A stretch of DNA of 64,000 nucleotides. It comes from Sulfitobacter noctilucae. GTDB taxonomy: Bacteria > Pseudomonadota > Alphaproteobacteria > Rhodobacterales > Rhodobacteraceae. The notes beneath the pieces were generated by a model that saw only the letters and a list, made by a program, of their open reading frames with translations, searched no databases and had not been told where the DNA came from. Of this stretch, positions 61,606 to 64,000 are shown piece after piece. Each line of letters starts with the position of its first letter. Position 1 is the first letter of the stretch. Location of the stretch: NCBI RefSeq assembly GCF_000622365.1, contig NZ_JASC01000014.1:1612001-1676000 (forward strand). Reading direction: 5' to 3'. Position numbers and translations under genes: made by a program.

Positions 61606-62871
61606 TTAGAAACCGCTTTCCACCTCTGGCAGGCCATAGGCCACCACAGCCGCTGCAATGGCCATCACCGCAAAGACCACAAGCGTCGCCTGAGCCCCGA
61701 CCAACGCGGCACCACCGCCGATGATGCCGGCCACCAGCAAGAGCGTGCCGATGACGGTGTTGCTGACAGCCGCATAGGCGGCGCGTTGGTCTTCGGGGGC
61801 AAGATCCACCAAATACGTCGAGCGTGCTTGCCGCACCCCGTGATAGGCGATCATGAGAACAAAGAGCACTGAGGGCATGGCCCAAACCTCTGCCGCCAGT
61901 CCCGCAGCCCAGAGCGCCACAGCGGTCACCATTGCAATCGCGCCCAGGATGCCTGTCAGCATCAGGACCGTCTTGCTCGATTGATCCGAGAACCGCCCCC
62001 AGATGTAAGAGCTGAGGAATGACGCCACCGCTGAGGCCAGCACCAGAGCGCCCAATTGGTCCAATGTGCCACTGTCGCCCTGTCCCAAAACGACCAGATA
62101 GGGCGGTGCCAGCGCGGTCGAGACGAGCAAGCCGCGCACGATGATGAAACGGCGCAGCGCGGGTGCATCCTTGAGCAAGGCAAAGCCCACGCCAGGGGCG
62201 TCGCTCTCTTTGCTCGGCTTTTCTTCGATGCGCGAGAACAAGAGCGCCGCGAGGCCCCATAGGGCTGCCGCCAGTGCGATGGCCGCAATGATCACACCAC
62301 GGCTTTGCGCCAAGCCCGAGATCAACAAAAGCGCAAAAACCACCACGCCGATGGCTGAAGCCGACCCGGCCAACCCAGTGACAGCGCCCCTTTGGGACTT
62401 TGGCACCGTCTTGCCCAAAATATCCTTGTAGGACACCGAACAGGCCGCGCGGCAAAGCGCCAGCAGTCCGAGCGCACCACAGATCGCCAGCCCCGCTGCC
62501 GCCCCCTGTAGCGTCAGCGCCGCCAGTACAATCAGCGCGGCTGCTGCTCCCTGCCCGGCGCTGCCCAGCACCCAGACCCATTTGCGAACGGACCGCGCAC
62601 GAACCACCGATGCCAGTGGCATCTGTGGCAACAACGCGCCGGCCTCGCGGATGGGAACCAAGGCACCGGCATAGACCGCGGGCGCACCAAGCACCGTCAA
62701 CAGCCAAGCCAGCACCAGTTTCGGGTCAATCAAACCATCGGCGACTTTCGTCATCGACAAGGACACAATGTGACGCAATCCGTTGCGCGATTGCGCGGCA
62801 CCAGGCAGCTCATCCGCGCCGGAAATCGTCTCAAAGGCCTGTTGGGCGGCGGTGGGATCAGGGGTGCTCAT
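61606..62871 (-). CDS. MFS transporter
   Basis: 421 residues with about twelve membrane helices and a cytoplasmic N-terminus of ~50 residues. SVSYKDILGKTVPKSQRGAVTG and VRQARSTYLVDLAPEDQRAAYA are the symmetric loops of an MFS protein whose two halves align. Substrate unknown. Divergent from a second MFS gene, with 99 bases between. Confidence 0.88.
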   Translation of the reverse strand: MSTPDPTAAQQAFETISGADELPGAAQSRNGLRHIVSLSMTKVADGLIDPKLVLAWLLTVLGAPAVYAGALVPIREAGALLPQMPLASVVRARSVRKWVWVLGSAGQGAAAALIVLAALTLQGAAAGLAICGALGLLALCRAACSVSYKDILGKTVPKSQRGAVTGLAGSASAIGVVVFALLLISGLAQSRGVIIAAIALAAALWGLAALLFSRIEEKPSKESDAPGVGFALLKDAPALRRFIIVRGLLVSTALAPPYLVVLGQGDSGTLDQLGALVLASAVASFLSSYIWGRFSDQSSKTVLMLTGILGAIAMVTAVALWAAGLAAEVWAMPSVLFVLMIAYHGVRQARSTYLVDLAPEDQRAAYAAVSNTVIGTLLLVAGIIGGGAALVGAQATLVVFAVMAIAAAVVAYGLPEVESGF

Positions 62872-62970
62872 AGCGGATGGCCTTTCGTTACGTAAGGAAA
62901 CCGGAGATAGTTCAGCTTGCGCCGCCCGCCAGTCTGTTGCCCAGGTCTTTCCCTCTGCTAAACCTGTTTA

Positions 62971-64000
62971 ATGAAGCCCACCCAGCCATATTCCTTTCTG
63001 ATCCCCGTCCTCTCCGCCTGCAATTTTGTCATTGGCATGGGCGCGTTCGTGATCATCGGGCTGTTGGAGCCTCTGGGCGCGGATCTGGGACGGTCGCCTG
63101 CGCAGGCGGGCCAGTTGATGACGATCTACGCAGTCGCCTATGCGATCCTGTCGCCGCTATTGGTGGCGATGACCGGTCGTACCGGACGCAGGCGTGTGAT
63201 GGCTGCGGCCTTCGTGCTCTTTACCCTTGCCGCTGCCCTCGCCGCCGTCGCCCCCGGTTTTGGACTACTGGCACTCAGCCGGATCATCGCCGCCGCTGGT
63301 GCGGGGCTATTTACTCCGATTGCTGCCGCCGTTGCCGCAGCACTTTACCCGCCGGAACAACGCGCCCGTGTGCTGGCCGCGGTATTTTTTGGCCTGACAA
63401 TCGCGCAGGTGGCAGGCGTGCCAGCGGGTAGCTACATTGCGTATTCGCTGGGCTGGCGCTGGGCCTTTGCCGTGGTTGTCGCATTTGGGTTTCCCTGCAT
63501 TTGGCTGATCTGGACGCGGGTACCTGCGGGCCTGACCTTTCAACCTGTTCAGCTGAGCGATCTGGGCCGCACCCTGCGCGATGGCCGTAGCATGTTGGCC
63601 GTGACCTTTACTGGTACCTTTCTAGGATCCATGTATGTGCTCTATACCTATATGGCGCCGCTGCTGAGCCAAAGCATGGGATTTGGCCGCGACGGGATCA
63701 CATTCACCCTGATCATGTTCGGGTTGGGCGCGGTCGGCGGCAATATCATGGGCGGATACCTCGCCGACCGCTTTGGCTGGCGGCGCACGCTGACAGGATT
63801 GTGCCTGAGCCAGATCATCCTGATGCCGATGTATTCGCTCTTGCCCGTTAGCGAACCGCTCTTGGCGGTCCTATCGGTGGTCTGGGCAGTCTGCGGCTGG
63901 TCGTTTATGGCAGGCCAGCAAATGCGGCTGATCACCTTTGCTGGTCCGAATGCGCCGGTGGTGCTGGCCCTGAATGCCGCAGCGATCTATGTGGGTGCGG
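62971..64000 (+). CDS. MFS transporter, DHA1-type (partial, cut by window end)
   Basis: At least 343 residues, continuing past the window. ATG 62971, MKPTQPYSFLIPVLSACNFV. MTGRTGRRRVMAAAFVLFTL is the motif A loop after helix two, and GLTIAQVAGVPAGSYIAYSLG is the drug-proton antiporter type helix five (motif C-like). The symmetry suggests twelve helices. Likely an exporter of small molecules, e.g. AraJ/YdhP-like. Confidence 0.88.
   Translation, partial: MKPTQPYSFLIPVLSACNFVIGMGAFVIIGLLEPLGADLGRSPAQAGQLMTIYAVAYAILSPLLVAMTGRTGRRRVMAAAFVLFTLAAALAAVAPGFGLLALSRIIAAAGAGLFTPIAAAVAAALYPPEQRARVLAAVFFGLTIAQVAGVPAGSYIAYSLGWRWAFAVVVAFGFPCIWLIWTRVPAGLTFQPVQLSDLGRTLRDGRSMLAVTFTGTFLGSMYVLYTYMAPLLSQSMGFGRDGITFTLIMFGLGAVGGNIMGGYLADRFGWRRTLTGLCLSQIILMPMYSLLPVSEPLLAVLSVVWAVCGWSFMAGQQMRLITFAGPNAPVVLALNAAAIYVGA

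Overview
The window reads as an alphaproteobacterial chromosome segment of the Rhodobacterales (Roseobacter group). The evidence is high GC and a set of families typical of that group: a PhaR/phasin/PhaC/PhaZ polyhydroxybutyrate locus, secG-pyrG, purA next to DUF2842, DUF3572 beside a HAD phosphatase, a pyrrolysine-free MttB-like methyltransferase, cobalt-type nitrile hydratase and a gamma-glutamyl polyamine pathway. No tRNA, rRNA, IS element or CRISPR array is visible. Genus cannot be fixed from sequence alone.

Bases 1-24434 are a surface-polysaccharide / secondary-metabolite locus. A Wzx-type flippase, a GT4 glycosyltransferase, a Wzy/WaaL-like polymerase or ligase, a WecG/TagA-type glycosyltransferase and further GT2-like enzymes surround a tightly coupled minus-strand operon (19799 down to 2779). 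That operon runs PKS, GT2, NRPS, phosphopantetheinyl transferase, SGNH-like hydrolase, SGNH/glycoside-hydrolase fusion, GT2. Most of its genes overlap by 1-4 bases. The NRPS has an N-terminal formyltransferase domain, no usable condensation domain, and a luciferase-like monooxygenase inserted inside an adenylation domain whose hand-extracted code matches glycine. The PKS has the order KS-AT-KR-DH-ACP-TE. I infer a small formylated, oxidised glycyl-polyketide that is glycosylated and perhaps attached to, or made alongside, an exopolysaccharide. This is the strongest candidate for an undescribed system.

Bases 24553-30505 hold signalling genes: an HNOBA-GGDEF diguanylate cyclase with a translationally coupled H-NOX-fold protein that lacks the usual heme ligands, and a PleD-like cyclase whose first receiver has lost its phospho-acceptor. 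Between them lie an MttB-family methyltransferase, a HAD phosphatase and DUF3572. Because they adjoin the polysaccharide genes, c-di-GMP control of that locus is plausible.

Bases 30696-44964 are mostly housekeeping and small conserved genes: DMT transporter, thiamine pyrophosphokinase, a very acidic 840-residue protein, DUF2842, PurA, a nitrile hydratase operon, SecG, CTP synthase, RlmJ, DUF1330 and two TerB-like paralogs. A promoter-to-terminator unit without an ORF near 38850-38970 is a candidate small RNA.

Bases 45084-53322 are an uptake and catabolic unit: polar amino acid/polyamine ABC transporter, two glutamine-synthetase-like ligases, a class I glutamine amidotransferase-like hydrolase and a PuuB-like FAD oxidase. 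A 30-codon ORF is wedged between the two permease genes. Bases 53329-57907 are the PHB granule locus, where an inverted repeat sits on the phaP promoter and a related site lies between phaC and phaZ. The rest (57914-64000) holds a GFA-like protein, two alpha/beta hydrolases, a VOC protein, two small or unknown genes and two MFS transporters, the last cut by the window end.
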